From Clostridium sp. AF15-31 (GTDB lineage Bacteria > Bacillota > Clostridia > Lachnospirales > Lachnospiraceae), in NCBI RefSeq assembly GCF_003461625.1, contig NZ_QTXL01000004.1:313-64312 (forward strand): a stretch of DNA of 64,000 nt, in the 5' to 3' direction. Under the pieces are notes generated by a model. It ran no database searches and was not told the origin of the DNA. It worked only from the letters and a program-made list of their open reading frames with translations. Each line of letters begins with the position of its first letter. The stretch's first letter is position 1. Of this stretch, positions 43,801 through 52,121 are shown in pieces. Both the position numbers and the translations under genes were made by a program.

Positions 43801-44344
43801 TCATATGGAAGCAGTTGGTTATGATCTGTACTGTAAGATGTTAAATGATGCGATCCGTCAGGAGATGGGCGAGAAGGTTGAAGAACGGTTTGAGACAACC
43901 GTACAGCTTCCGGTGGATGCTTATATACCGGCTGAATATGTCAAGAATGAATTCATTAAGCTGGATCTGTATAAGAGGATATCTCATATCGCATCGGATG
44001 ATGATTACGACGATATCATTGACGAATTAAACGACAGATTTGGAGAGATGCCGACAGAGGTTCTGAACCTGCTTGATGTATCTTTATTAAAGGCAAAGGC
44101 AAATCGTGCCTATATAACCAGCATTATGCTGGCGGGGGCGGAGCTGCGGTTTTCGATGTTTAAACAGGCGAAGATCGACACAGCAAAGATTGATTCGTTA
44201 TTAGATAAATATAGAGGAAGCATGAAATTTGTGATCGGCAACAGTCCATCTTTTGTGCTTAAGATGAAGACGATCACAGAGAAAGAAATCTGGAAGCAGG
44301 CGAGAGCAGTTGTAGCTGATATTGCGGAGCTTGCAGAAGAATAA
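40820..44344 (+). CDS. mfd: Transcription-repair coupling factor Mfd
   Basis: A 1174-residue ATP-driven DNA translocase that removes RNA polymerase stalled at lesions and recruits UvrA. The N-terminal UvrB-like region has DGVGQFAVRGGIIDIFP (about residues 153-169), then the RNA polymerase-interaction Tudor domain (GDCVIHERYGVGIY, about 512-525), the helicase core with Walker A GDVGFGKTE (about 655) and DEEQRFG, the relay/TRG region (RGRVGRSDRNAYA) and the C-terminal UvrA-masking domain. All parts look intact. The ATG has no ordinary ribosome binding site; the hairpin at 40786-40806 may bring one close. Confidence 0.95.
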   Translation: MKAINEPVKHTENYIQIKDWLKEQDGIVNISGNDGTDRVYLMHAFSSDAHVRLVVTYSEQRMEQLYEDFRFYDKAVYMYPSKDILFYSSDIHGNSITRRRMDIFRRLIEGEACTIILTVDALFDKMPDLSYIKKNVVTIREAEELDVEALKKRLVELGYEKADSVDGVGQFAVRGGIIDIFPLTEECPYRIDMWDTEVDTIRSFDVESQRSIEQVQEIQIYPASEMVLSDRRTAQGIHKLEQEFKPYYEKLRKEFKTEEAARLKKQIGEIKEQLTEFHGMAGVDSYVEYFYSKTVSLLDCFHTKNTVILLDETSRISDYADNYMATFLESMESRLKGGYILPGMMNILFTYSAIVQKMQAFQTLAFSILYHEDRYFTIRHDVTYDSRVVNSYRNNFEALIADIGKWREKNYRIIFISPSTTRAKRMVENLTSHDVACFYSEDTDRVLSEKEVMVTTGRLRAGFEFPELKLVVINEGDVFTARSSTKKKKNQKPRYSGEVIKDFSDISVGDCVIHERYGVGIYGGIEKVEVDGVLKDYVTINYAEGGKLYVLASEVDCIQKYSDKEGRRPKINKLGSKDWEKTRSRVKGHVATIAKELVNLYAKRQASQGFCYSKDTIWQQEFEEMFPYEETDDQKKAIAETKADMESSKIMDRLICGDVGFGKTEVAIRAAFKAVYDGRQVAYLVPTTILAQQHYNTFKERMKEFPVEIRLLCRFCTPKEVRETIADLKAGKVDIVIGTHRLLSKDVTFKQLGLLIIDEEQRFGVTHKEKIKQMKTNVDVLTLTATPIPRTLHMSLIGIRDMSVLEEAPVDRRAIQTYVMELDPELVKEAIKRELARDGQVYYVYNRVNNIEMVTSEIASLVPDAVVEYAHGQMHERQLEDIMYRFINHEIDVLVTTTIIETGLDIPNANTMIIHDADTFGLSQLYQLRGRVGRSDRNAYAFLMYRRDKLIKETAEKRLKAIREFTDLGSGIKVSMKDLEIRGAGNILGEDQSGHMEAVGYDLYCKMLNDAIRQEMGEKVEERFETTVQLPVDAYIPAEYVKNEFIKLDLYKRISHIASDDDYDDIIDELNDRFGEMPTEVLNLLDVSLLKAKANRAYITSIMLAGAELRFSMFKQAKIDTAKIDSLLDKYRGSMKFVIGNSPSFVLKMKTITEKEIWKQARAVVADIAELAEE

Positions 44345-44432
44345 AGGATGATCAGCATACCGAAATCTGTAATGTTTGCAGGATGATGCAGATGCCGGAA
44401 TCGGTGAGCTGGAAGAACAGGAGGTTTGGTGG

Positions 44433-45473
44433 ATGAAACGTAGAATTCTAAAGGCTATTTCTTTGATCTGTACATGTGTGATGTTACTTACACTTGCAGC
44501 GTGCGGAGAAGAAAGTCAGGATAATACAGGAAAATATATTGTATTCAAATTCGGAAATGACAACATTTATCTGGACGAGGTGTATATCTATGCACAGACA
44601 ACCATTGATGAGTACGAAAAGGAATACGGCAACGATATCTGGGGAAAAACGATCGAGACGGATGGTGGCATCGAGATGAACGTCGAGGAAATGGCAAGAC
44701 GTGAAGTGATCTCCAATATTGTTCAGACCAAGGCGCTGATCGCACAGGCGGATGAATATAAGATCAGTCTGACGGCGGAAGAACAGGCACAGGCAGAACA
44801 GGAAGCGGAAGATTTCTATAACAGTCTGACCGATGAGCAGTTGAAAGAAACCGGCATGGAGGCAGATACACCATCCCGTGTCCTTCAGGAGAATGCATTG
44901 GCGAAGAAAATCTACGATCATGTCATGAGCGACTCCTCTGCTGAGGTATCCGATGAGCAGGCAAGAATGACGACATTTTATGATATGTTCTTTGAATGTT
45001 ATTATGAGGATGATTTTGGAAATATTGTAGTGTACAGTAAGGATAAGATCGCAGAACAGAAACAAAAAGCGGACGAGGCTTATACTTCGATCAAACAGCA
45101 GTTATCGGACAATCCGAACCTGAATATCACTTTCCTTGGCCATACAAATAACCTGCAATATGCAGGAAGCCATACCATGAGCAAGGATCAGATTCTGGAA
45201 AGCTATGGGCAGGAGGTTCTGGATACCTTATATGATATGCAGGATGGAGATATCTCACAGGTTATCGAGACTGAGAATGGCTATCATATCTTCCAGATGA
45301 CATATCTGACGGATGAGAAGGCAACCGCTACGAATAAAGCGGAGCTGACAAAAGAAGCGAATGATGCCTATTTTAATAACCTTTTAACGAACTGGGTATC
45401 AAAGATTGACAAAGATTACACTTATTCCAAGAGCGTAAATACTGACGTGTATAGTATGATTACGTTTAATTAA
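44433..45473 (+). CDS. PrsA-like lipoprotein, parvulin-type foldase
   Basis: A 346-residue exported lipoprotein. The signal peptide ends with lipobox LAAC (Cys24). An N-terminal chaperone-like helical region (about 40-190) precedes a parvulin-type rotamase-like region (about 225-300, with a short GDISQVIETENGYHIFQM segment typical of these isomerases). It probably assists folding of secreted proteins on the outer face of the membrane. ATG 44433 has AGGAGG eight bases upstream; a frame start at 44376 lacks support and would spoil the signal peptide. It ends at a bidirectional terminator shared with dut. Confidence 0.83.
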   Translation: MKRRILKAISLICTCVMLLTLAACGEESQDNTGKYIVFKFGNDNIYLDEVYIYAQTTIDEYEKEYGNDIWGKTIETDGGIEMNVEEMARREVISNIVQTKALIAQADEYKISLTAEEQAQAEQEAEDFYNSLTDEQLKETGMEADTPSRVLQENALAKKIYDHVMSDSSAEVSDEQARMTTFYDMFFECYYEDDFGNIVVYSKDKIAEQKQKADEAYTSIKQQLSDNPNLNITFLGHTNNLQYAGSHTMSKDQILESYGQEVLDTLYDMQDGDISQVIETENGYHIFQMTYLTDEKATATNKAELTKEANDAYFNNLLTNWVSKIDKDYTYSKSVNTDVYSMITFN

Positions 45474-45484
45474 TGGGATAGAAT

Positions 45485-45524
45485 AAAAAGGTCCATGGTA
45501 CATTTCGTGCCATGGACCTTTTTT
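45485..45524. terminator. Bidirectional terminator between prsA-like gene and dut
   Basis: AAAAAGGTCCATGG pairs with CCATGGACCTTTTT around an 11-base loop. With A/T tracts on both sides it serves the two convergent transcripts. Confidence 0.9.
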
Positions 45525-45530
45525 GCCTGT

Positions 45531-45977
45531 TTATTTTCTTCCAGTAGAGCCGAAGCCACCTTCACCGCGTACGGTATCGGATAATTCATCTACAGTATGG
45601 AAACATCCGGTAATGTATGGGGTGATAACAAGCTGCGCAATACGTTCGCCGCTTTCAATCGTCTGATCGACATTAGAGTGGTTATGGAGTGCTACCATGA
45701 TCTCTCCACGGTAATCTGCATCGATAACGCCTACTTTGTTGGCAGGGGCAAGACCACGCTTACAGGCAAGACCGCTTCTTGCATAGACCAGTCCGGCATA
45801 GCCGGCCGGAATCTCGATAGCCAGTCCGGTGTGGATGAACTGGGTTTCTCCGGCAACGATCGTTACCGGTTCCTCCATGCAGGCATACAGATCTGCTCCG
45901 GCAGCAAATTCAGAACCATAAGAAGGAATTGTCGCATTTTCATTCAGTTTCTTAATGTTAATATCAAATGTGGTCAT
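45531..45977 (-). CDS. dut: Deoxyuridine 5'-triphosphate nucleotidohydrolase
   Basis: A 148-residue dUTPase splitting dUTP to dUMP and diphosphate, keeping uracil out of DNA and supplying dUMP. The five motifs are present: AGADLYA, ARSGLA, GVIDADYRGE, RIAQLVI and the P-loop-like RGEGGFGSTGR at the C-terminus. The start codon at 45977-45975 shares one base with the nrdG stop codon (TAATG), so translation is coupled. AAGGAAGG lies upstream. It is the last gene of the nrdG-dut unit. Confidence 0.95.
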   Translation of the reverse strand: MTTFDINIKKLNENATIPSYGSEFAAGADLYACMEEPVTIVAGETQFIHTGLAIEIPAGYAGLVYARSGLACKRGLAPANKVGVIDADYRGEIMVALHNHSNVDQTIESGERIAQLVITPYITGCFHTVDELSDTVRGEGGFGSTGRK

Positions 45978-46513
45978 TAGAAGTACCTTCCTTTCTCGTC
46001 CCATAAGACTGCTTTCTTGGCAGCTAATGATTTTGGAACATCCAATATTCTCTGATTTGTAGAACCTCTGAATCGCAGATCCAGAACTTTCTTTTCTTCA
46101 ACAAATTCTCCGTCGACTAAAACATCCAGATAGGACAGGAATTTGTGAGTGAAATCCCACTGGAAATACATTTTGTCCAGAACGTCTTTTTCAAAATCAT
46201 AGCCGGTATAGCACCAGATCGTTTTATCCGGATAAGCAGCTTTGAACTGTTCCAGAAGTGGAAGCAGTCCCTGCTGATTGACGAATTCCAATGGTTCGCC
46301 GCCAAGCAGGGTAAGCCCTACAATATGATCCGGCTTACAGAGTTCAATGATCGTATCAATTTCTTTTTGAGTAAAAGGCTTACCTGCGTTGAAATCCCAG
46401 GTATCCTGATTAAAACAACCCTTACAGTGGTGTGTGCAGCCGGATACGAACAGAGAGGTTCGGACTCCGGTTCCGTTTGCGATATCACACCGTTTGATAT
46501 CCATATAATTCAT
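45977..46513 (-). CDS. nrdG: Anaerobic ribonucleotide reductase activating protein
   Basis: A 178-residue radical-SAM activase that generates the glycyl radical on NrdD. The cluster motif CTHHCKGC is at about residues 26-33, and LTLLGGEPL follows. I chose the start at 46513 (MNYMDIKRCDIANG, the normal family opening); the frame continues 22 codons upstream without support. GGGAG is 11 bases upstream and is partly covered by a small hairpin (46528-46544). It overlaps dut by one base and lies 265 bp after nrdD with a promoter of its own. Confidence 0.92.
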   Translation of the reverse strand: MNYMDIKRCDIANGTGVRTSLFVSGCTHHCKGCFNQDTWDFNAGKPFTQKEIDTIIELCKPDHIVGLTLLGGEPLEFVNQQGLLPLLEQFKAAYPDKTIWCYTGYDFEKDVLDKMYFQWDFTHKFLSYLDVLVDGEFVEEKKVLDLRFRGSTNQRILDVPKSLAAKKAVLWDEKGRYF

Positions 46514-46527
46514 AATTATTATTTCTC

Positions 46528-46544
46528 CCATACAAAAAGTATGG
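46528..46544 (-). promoter_or_regulatory. Hairpin at the nrdG ribosome binding site
   Basis: In the minus-strand RNA CCATAC pairs with GTATGG around TTTTT, and the right arm abuts and overlaps the GGGAG site of nrdG. It may limit translation, but the stem is only 6 bp. Confidence 0.35.
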
Positions 46545-46655
46545 CCCGCATTGCCCTCTACGACATGCAGACCATACAAATTGAAATTATTAATGCACTT
46601 AGTTAAAAATCGGATGTAAACTGTTCATACAAGTAAATACTTTATGCATAGCTTT

Positions 46656-46684
46656 AATATAAACCAATTTTTTCAATATAGCAA
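46656..46684 (-). promoter_or_regulatory. Possible promoter of nrdG-dut
   Basis: On the minus strand TTGCTA (46684-46679), a 17-bp spacer and TATATT (46661-46656). It lies in the 265-bp gap between nrdD and nrdG, giving a leader of about 140 nt. The gap has no other gene. Confidence 0.5.
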
Positions 46685-46778
46685 GTGTTTTTATAAAAAT
46701 TCCGGTATATTCTGATCGTATGTGGTATACATTATTCTGTTTGTGGTATGGATGAACCACATGCTTCAGACCTGAATC

Positions 46779-48905
46779 CTACAGGTGTAATACTCTGGAA
46801 GCCATTTCTTTGGTCTTGCCTACGTTCCAGAAGTTTTCACCGAGATAACCACAGGTTCTTCTTGTAACGTTCATCTTTGCGTGGTCTTTGTTGCCACACT
46901 GAGGACATTCCCATTCGCCATCTGCATTGATGATGATCTCACCGTCATATCCACATACATGACAGTAGTCTGATTTTGTATTGAACTCAGCGTACTGGAT
47001 ATTCTCATAAATGTAGCGGACCACTTCTGCGAGAGCATCCAGATTGTTACGCATATTTGGTATCTCGACATAGGAGATCGCACCACCGGATGAGATCGTC
47101 TGGAACTGACTCTCAAATCTAAACTTGCTGAATGCATCGATCTTCTCACGGACATCAACATGGTAGGAGTTTGTGTAGTAGCCCTTATCAGTAACATCCT
47201 TGATCGTACCGAAACGTTCTTTATCAATGCGTGCAAATCTATAACATAAGCTTTCGGCTGGTGTTCCATATAAGCCGAAGCCAAGTCCGGTATCAGCCTT
47301 CCATTTATCACAGGCTGCACGCATTCTATTCATAACCTTTAATGCAAATTCTTCACCAACCGGATCCGTATGGCTGACACCCTTCATCAGGATAGAAGTC
47401 TCATACAGACCGATGTATCCAAGTGACAGTGTGGAGTAGCCGTTGTGAAGCAGTGGATCGATAACCTCACCCTTCTTTAATCGTGCAATCGCACCATACT
47501 GCCAGTGAATTGGGCTGACATCTGAAGTTACGCCTTCCAGTGCTCTGTGACGGCACATCAGCGCATCGTAACATAACTGAAGCCGTTCATCTAGGAGTGA
47601 CCAGAATTTATTTTCATCACCCTTTGCCAGAATACCGATCTGAGGAAGATTCAGGCTGACAACACCCTGGTTGAAACGACCTTCCCACTTATAGTTGCCA
47701 TTTTCATCCTTCCAAGGAGAGAGGAAAGAACGGCATCCCATACAGGAGAAGACATTACCTTCATAGTTCTCACGCATCTTCTTAGCGGAGATGTAATCCG
47801 GATACATTCTCTTAGCGGAGCACTTGATCGCAAGACGGGTGATGTAATCATATTTGCCGCCCTTTAAGCAGTTGTGCTCATCCAGAACGTAGATCAGCTT
47901 TGGAAATGCAGGTGTTACATAGACACCAACTTCGTTTTTAATACCCTCTAAACGCTGACGGAGGATTTCTTCTACGATCATGGCATTCTCTTCAATGTAT
48001 TCATCAGTTGGATCGAGATTCAGGAATAAGGTAACAAATGGAGACTGACCATTTGTAGTCATCAGAGTGTTGATCTGGTACTGGATCGTCTGAACACCGG
48101 AACGGAGCTCGTCGTTCAGTCTTTCTTTTACCAGCTCCTCTAATGTATCGGCATCTAATCTCTCGCCAAATTCTTCCTGATATAATGCTTTGTATTTATT
48201 GTAACTCTTACGCAGATATTTTCCAAGGTGACGGATATCAACGGACTGACCACCATACTGGCTGGAGGCAACGGCAGCAATGATCTGTGTAACGATCGTA
48301 CATGCAACCTGAAAACTCTTAGGGCTCTCGATCAGTTTGCCGTTCATGACAGTGCCATTGTCAAGCATATCTCCGATGTTGATCAGACAACAGTTGAAGA
48401 TTGGCTGTAAGAAATAATCAGCATCGTGGAAATGGATCGCACCTTCTTCATGTGCTTTTGAAATCTTTTCAGGCAACAGAAGTCGTTTGGTAAGATCCTT
48501 TGAAACCTCACCGGCGATCAGATCTCGCTGAGTGGAAGCAACAGTTGCGTTTTTATTTGAATTCTCTTCCATAACATCTTTGTTTCTGTTCTGGATCAGG
48601 CTGAGAATGGAATCGTCAGTTGTATTTGCTTTACGGATCAGTTCACGGCTGTATCTATATATAATGTAAGTTTTGGCAAGAACGAATTTCCCTTCTGCCA
48701 TAATCTTCTGCTCGATGATATCCTGAATGTCCTCGACCAGCATTCTTTTTCTGTTTTTTGCTTCGATACCGTCTATGATCTCTTCGATTTTTTCTTCAGA
48801 AATTTTTTCGCAGTCTTCGACTTCGGCATTTGCCTTCTGGATGGCAACGATAATCTTGCTGCGATCATAGGATACGGCTCGACCGTCTCTTTTGATTACC
48901 TGCAT
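46779..48905 (-). CDS. nrdD: Anaerobic ribonucleoside-triphosphate reductase
   Basis: A 708-residue class III ribonucleotide reductase, making deoxynucleotides without oxygen. An N-terminal ATP-cone (about residues 1-90) provides allosteric control. The catalytic glycyl-radical domain follows, with a zinc site (CHVCG...CPQCG, near the C-terminus) and the radical glycine in RRTCGYLG close to the end. The start at 48905 (MQVIKRDG) has AAGGAG eight bases upstream; six further codons are open but unsupported. Two pairs of NrdR-like boxes lie upstream, and nrdG and dut follow on the same strand. Confidence 0.95.
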   Translation of the reverse strand: MQVIKRDGRAVSYDRSKIIVAIQKANAEVEDCEKISEEKIEEIIDGIEAKNRKRMLVEDIQDIIEQKIMAEGKFVLAKTYIIYRYSRELIRKANTTDDSILSLIQNRNKDVMEENSNKNATVASTQRDLIAGEVSKDLTKRLLLPEKISKAHEEGAIHFHDADYFLQPIFNCCLINIGDMLDNGTVMNGKLIESPKSFQVACTIVTQIIAAVASSQYGGQSVDIRHLGKYLRKSYNKYKALYQEEFGERLDADTLEELVKERLNDELRSGVQTIQYQINTLMTTNGQSPFVTLFLNLDPTDEYIEENAMIVEEILRQRLEGIKNEVGVYVTPAFPKLIYVLDEHNCLKGGKYDYITRLAIKCSAKRMYPDYISAKKMRENYEGNVFSCMGCRSFLSPWKDENGNYKWEGRFNQGVVSLNLPQIGILAKGDENKFWSLLDERLQLCYDALMCRHRALEGVTSDVSPIHWQYGAIARLKKGEVIDPLLHNGYSTLSLGYIGLYETSILMKGVSHTDPVGEEFALKVMNRMRAACDKWKADTGLGFGLYGTPAESLCYRFARIDKERFGTIKDVTDKGYYTNSYHVDVREKIDAFSKFRFESQFQTISSGGAISYVEIPNMRNNLDALAEVVRYIYENIQYAEFNTKSDYCHVCGYDGEIIINADGEWECPQCGNKDHAKMNVTRRTCGYLGENFWNVGKTKEMASRVLHL

Positions 48906-48930
48906 TTTTACATTCTCCTTCAAAATTGAT

Positions 48931-48978
48931 TATCTAGATATTGAGTGCAATGTTTTCTCAAACCCCAACATATTGCGT
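48931..48978 (-). promoter_or_regulatory. NrdR box pair 1 upstream of nrdD
   Basis: Two sites with the core C-w-ATAT-n-T-w-G on the minus strand (cores 48943-48934 and 48975-48966) lie exactly 32 bp apart, leaving a 16-bp linker between 16-bp boxes. That is the known paired arrangement for NrdR, the repressor of ribonucleotide reductase genes. They start 26 bp upstream of the nrdD start codon. Confidence 0.8.
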
Positions 48979-49077
48979 CGCGTGTGAAAAAAAGACAAAA
49001 AAATGAACGATTTAAAATCTGTGAGACTAAAAAATCGTTTGGAATATTTTGTAACTCTATGTCCCCGACAGTTACAC

Positions 49078-49106
49078 ATTATAGCATCACCATTTTGGTT
49101 TGTCTA
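49078..49106 (-). promoter_or_regulatory. Promoter of nrdD
   Basis: On the minus strand TAGACA (49106-49101), a 17-bp spacer and a perfect TATAAT (49083-49078). It lies between the two NrdR box pairs; transcription would start near 49071. A second, weaker candidate (TTGTCT-17-CAATAT) overlaps pair 1. Confidence 0.7.
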
Positions 49107-49115
49107 TATCAATCA

Positions 49116-49163
49116 GTACAAAATATTGAGAAAAAATCAAAGAAATAATACTAGATATTGTGT
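49116..49163 (-). promoter_or_regulatory. NrdR box pair 2 upstream of nrdD
   Basis: A second pair of C-w-ATAT-n-T-w-G cores (49128-49119 and 49160-49151, minus strand) is again exactly 32 bp apart. The outer box, ACACAATATCTAGTAT, matches the NrdR consensus at 14 of 16 positions. The pair is just upstream of the -35 box of the nrdD promoter. The rest of 49164-49390 is AT-rich and holds no gene. Confidence 0.75.
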
Positions 49164-49404
49164 TGCATGGGAAAATGTGATTTACTGTTCGAGTGGCGAT
49201 TGACATTATGTGAAATTGTCGGAAATTGTATCTGAAAGTATGGATACTGTCGAAGTATTGCAAACAATCAGGCATTTAACAATAACGTTGCATAGTTTGT
49301 GACATTTCTATGAATTACTTAAAATAGCTTTATTTTTAATTGGAAATGTGATATAAAGCTATGATAGGTGATACCTAATTTTATAATATATAGAGGTAAG
49401 TACA

Positions 49405-50631
49405 ATGAGGAAATTGAAAAAGGGACTTGCGGTTGCTCTTGCAATGGCAATGACATTATCTATGGCTGTGGGATGCGGCGATAAAAAGAATACAACCGGT
49501 AAGCTTGACAATGCAACGCAAACGGATGCGACTTCATCAGACAGCAGCACAGAGGCAGCAGAAGATTTGACGATCGATGAGTATATCGAGAAATATGCAG
49601 ATGGCGTTACGCTTGGAGAGTACAAAGGAATTGAATATGAATATGCACCGGAAGCGGTAACTGCAGATGATATTCAGAGCAAGGTAGATTCTTTTATTTC
49701 ATCCTGCACTACTTATAATGAAGATAAGACAAGTGCAGCAAAGATGGGTGATATTGTAAATATCGACTTTGTCGGAACTGTAGATGGTAAGGAATTTGAA
49801 GGTGGTAATTCTGATGGAAATGGTTATGATCTGACATTGGGAAGCAAATCTTTTATTGATGATTTTGAAGATCAGATCGTAGGTCATAAAGCCGGAGATA
49901 CATTTGATGTAAATGTAACATTCCCGGAGGATTACAGTACAACAAACACAGAACTGAATGGAAAGGATGCAGTATTTAAGACGACTGTAAACTACATTAA
50001 GATTCCGGTTGAACCAGAGTACAACGATGAACTTGTTGCCAATAATACTTCCTATAAAACAGTAGATGAATATGAAGCATCAATCAAAGCAGAACTGGAA
50101 GCAAGCAATGAGACTGCAGCACTTACTTCTGCACAGAATGTGGTTATGACAAGTGTTATTAATAAAGCACAGATCGAGAATGTACCGGAAGATGAAGTTG
50201 AAAGTCTTGCAAGCGAAATTATTGACAACCTGAAAGCTCAGGCAAGCTCCTATAATTTCGATTATGCAACATTTATCAATTACTACTATGGATACAGTGA
50301 TGAGGAGTCATTTGCAGAATATGTAAAGCAGATCTGTGAAGAGTCCGTAAAGGAAAAGAAGGCTGTCTGTGCGATTGCAAAAGCAGAGAATATTACGATC
50401 GATGCAGATGAAGAAACAGCATATATTAAGAAGCTGGCAGACAATAATTCTACAACAGAGGATCAGATCAGAGAGCAGTATTCTTCTGAAGATCTGATGT
50501 ATTATACACTTGCAGATAAGGTTATGACTTTCCTGCTTGATAATGGCAAGAAGGTAGAGAGTACAGAAGCTGCAACAGAAGCAACAACGGCTTCTGAAGA
50601 AACCACAGAAGTAACAACAGAGACAAACTAA
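49405..50631 (+). CDS. Trigger-factor-like FKBP lipoprotein (copy 1)
   Basis: A 408-residue exported lipoprotein: signal peptide with lipobox AVGC (Cys24), an acidic Thr/Ser linker, an FKBP-type isomerase domain (about residues 105-190, GDIVNIDFVGTVDGKEFEGG) and a helical domain like the C-terminal chaperone domain of trigger factor (about 195-370), then a Thr/Glu-rich tail. The ribosome-binding domain of cytoplasmic trigger factor is absent. It probably folds proteins outside the membrane. AGAGG precedes the ATG. A diverged paralogue follows 77 bp downstream. Confidence 0.85.
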   Translation: MRKLKKGLAVALAMAMTLSMAVGCGDKKNTTGKLDNATQTDATSSDSSTEAAEDLTIDEYIEKYADGVTLGEYKGIEYEYAPEAVTADDIQSKVDSFISSCTTYNEDKTSAAKMGDIVNIDFVGTVDGKEFEGGNSDGNGYDLTLGSKSFIDDFEDQIVGHKAGDTFDVNVTFPEDYSTTNTELNGKDAVFKTTVNYIKIPVEPEYNDELVANNTSYKTVDEYEASIKAELEASNETAALTSAQNVVMTSVINKAQIENVPEDEVESLASEIIDNLKAQASSYNFDYATFINYYYGYSDEESFAEYVKQICEESVKEKKAVCAIAKAENITIDADEETAYIKKLADNNSTTEDQIREQYSSEDLMYYTLADKVMTFLLDNGKKVESTEAATEATTASEETTEVTTETN

Positions 50632-50708
50632 AGCGGATGTTGAAACAGGATCCTTAAAATGAGGATGATAAAATAATAAGATGAAGCCTTGAGGAGAAAG
50701 ATTATATT

Positions 50709-51863
50709 ATGAAAATGAAGAAGGTAATGACCCTTTGCCTGGCAACCGTTGTCGGCATGGGAGTGCTTAGCGGATGTGGAAGCACAAAGAGTGAATTCAA
50801 GCAGTATGCAAAATGTGCAGAGGTAAGTGATTATGATGGCGTTGAATATGTTCCGGCATCCAGAGAGGTAACACAGGATAAGATCGATGAGAAGATTGAT
50901 TCATTCTGTACAGATAATAATATAGAGACAAAGGATTATGACAGTGCCATTAAAGATGGTGATGATGTCAACATCAATTATGTAGAAACGATCAATGGTC
51001 AGGAAAAGAATAAGAATGATGATGAAGCCGGAACCAGTGTTGTTATAGGCAAGGATGCATTAGCACCGGGACTTGATGATCAGATGATCGGATTAAAGCC
51101 TGGTACAGAGAAGAAGATCACGATCACATATCCGGATGATTATTCTGATACAACAGTAGCAGGAATGGAAGCTGTATTTGATATAAAGATCAATTATATC
51201 AAGATAACGACGACACCGGAATATACAGATGACCTTGTGAAGTCGGCTACGGATGGTAAATATACAACGACGGAGGATTATACCAAGTATCTGACAGATG
51301 AGCTTCAGAAGGATACAGACAAAACTGCAGACAGTACAGATCGTGCAAATGTATTAAAGGCAATCAAAGAGAAAACAACATTTAATCAGTATCCGGAAGG
51401 CGAAATTGATTCCTATGTCAAGAGTGTTATGGATAATATCGAGTCCAGTGCCTCCCAGTATGGAATCGGCGTACCAACATTCTTACAGTATTTCTATGGA
51501 TATACAGATGAATCTGCATTTGTTTCCTATCTTCAGAGCACAGTTGAATCTGTAATGCAGGAGAAGATCGTTGTCAGCTCGATCGCGTTAGAAAAAAATC
51601 TGGTCGCAAATGATAAAGAGACTGAAGCATATAAGCAGAAGCTGATGGATGATAATGAAGTAGACGAGGATACGATCAACTCCAAATATTCAGCGAGCGA
51701 TCTGAAATTCTATGCAACAGAGGAAAAGGTTCTTGATTATCTGATGGGTACAGCTGTTCAGGTAGATTCAACAGAAGCAAGTTCAGAAGATGCATCGGAA
51801 GATGGTTCCACTGAAGCAGAGAGCACAGAGTCAACAACAGAGGTAGCTTCAGAGGCAGAATAA
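50709..51863 (+). CDS. Trigger-factor-like FKBP lipoprotein (copy 2)
   Basis: A 384-residue paralogue of the preceding gene with the same layout: lipobox LSGC (Cys23), an FKBP-like domain (about 75-165), a trigger-factor-like helical domain with the matching YFYGYTDESAF segment, and a Ser/Glu/Thr-rich tail. In this copy the FKBP core is less conserved (INYVETINGQEKNKNDDEAG in place of IDFVGTVDGKEFEGG), so isomerase activity may be lost while chaperone function remains. GAGGAGAAAG precedes the ATG. It is likely co-transcribed with copy 1. Confidence 0.82.
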   Translation: MKMKKVMTLCLATVVGMGVLSGCGSTKSEFKQYAKCAEVSDYDGVEYVPASREVTQDKIDEKIDSFCTDNNIETKDYDSAIKDGDDVNINYVETINGQEKNKNDDEAGTSVVIGKDALAPGLDDQMIGLKPGTEKKITITYPDDYSDTTVAGMEAVFDIKINYIKITTTPEYTDDLVKSATDGKYTTTEDYTKYLTDELQKDTDKTADSTDRANVLKAIKEKTTFNQYPEGEIDSYVKSVMDNIESSASQYGIGVPTFLQYFYGYTDESAFVSYLQSTVESVMQEKIVVSSIALEKNLVANDKETEAYKQKLMDDNEVDEDTINSKYSASDLKFYATEEKVLDYLMGTAVQVDSTEASSEDASEDGSTEAESTESTTEVASEAE

Positions 51864-51891
51864 AAAAATTGACGTTTTTACAAAATTTGTT

Positions 51892-51920
51892 TTGACAAGA
51901 AGCAGATGACGTGCTATATT
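51892..51920 (+). promoter_or_regulatory. Promoter of tRNA-Leu(CAG)
   Basis: TTGACA (51892-51897), exactly 17 bp, then TATATT (51915-51920), placed 33 bp before the tRNA. A near-consensus promoter, as usual for tRNA genes. Confidence 0.85.
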
Positions 51921-51952
51921 AAACGAGTGCGTGAGATAAAGCACGTTTTCAT

Positions 51953-52036
51953 GCAGTTGTGGCGGAATTGGCATACGCGCATGATTCAGGTTCATGTCCA
52001 CTTACGTGGGTGTGGGTTCAAGTCCCATCAACTGCA
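51953..52036 (+). tRNA. tRNA-Leu (CAG)
   Basis: A class II tRNA of 84 nt. The acceptor GCAGTTG pairs with CAACTGC (52029-52035), with discriminator A52036. The anticodon stem CATGA/TCATG closes a loop TTCAGGT with CAG. The variable arm is long. It is flanked by its own promoter and terminator. Confidence 0.95.
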
Positions 52037-52052
52037 TTGATATTAAGGAAAA

Positions 52053-52080
52053 GAAGTCTTAGTTTTAAGGCTTCTTTTTT
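52053..52080 (+). terminator. Terminator of tRNA-Leu
   Basis: GAAGTCTT (52053-52060) pairs with AAGGCTTC (52067-52074), with one G-U pair, and six T follow. Confidence 0.85.
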
Positions 52081-52092
52081 CTATATACAGGT

Positions 52093-52121
52093 TTGACATT
52101 ACAGGGAAACTGGAATATAAT
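52093..52121 (+). promoter_or_regulatory. Promoter of greA-lysS
   Basis: TTGACA (52093-52098), a 17-bp spacer and TATAAT (52116-52121): a perfect consensus promoter 60 bp before the greA ATG. Confidence 0.9.

Noticed and set aside
49362..49376. TAGGT-GAT-ACCTA palindrome upstream of the first trigger-factor-like gene
   Set aside because: Only 5 bp per arm and no regulator or conserved match; too short to support as an operator.
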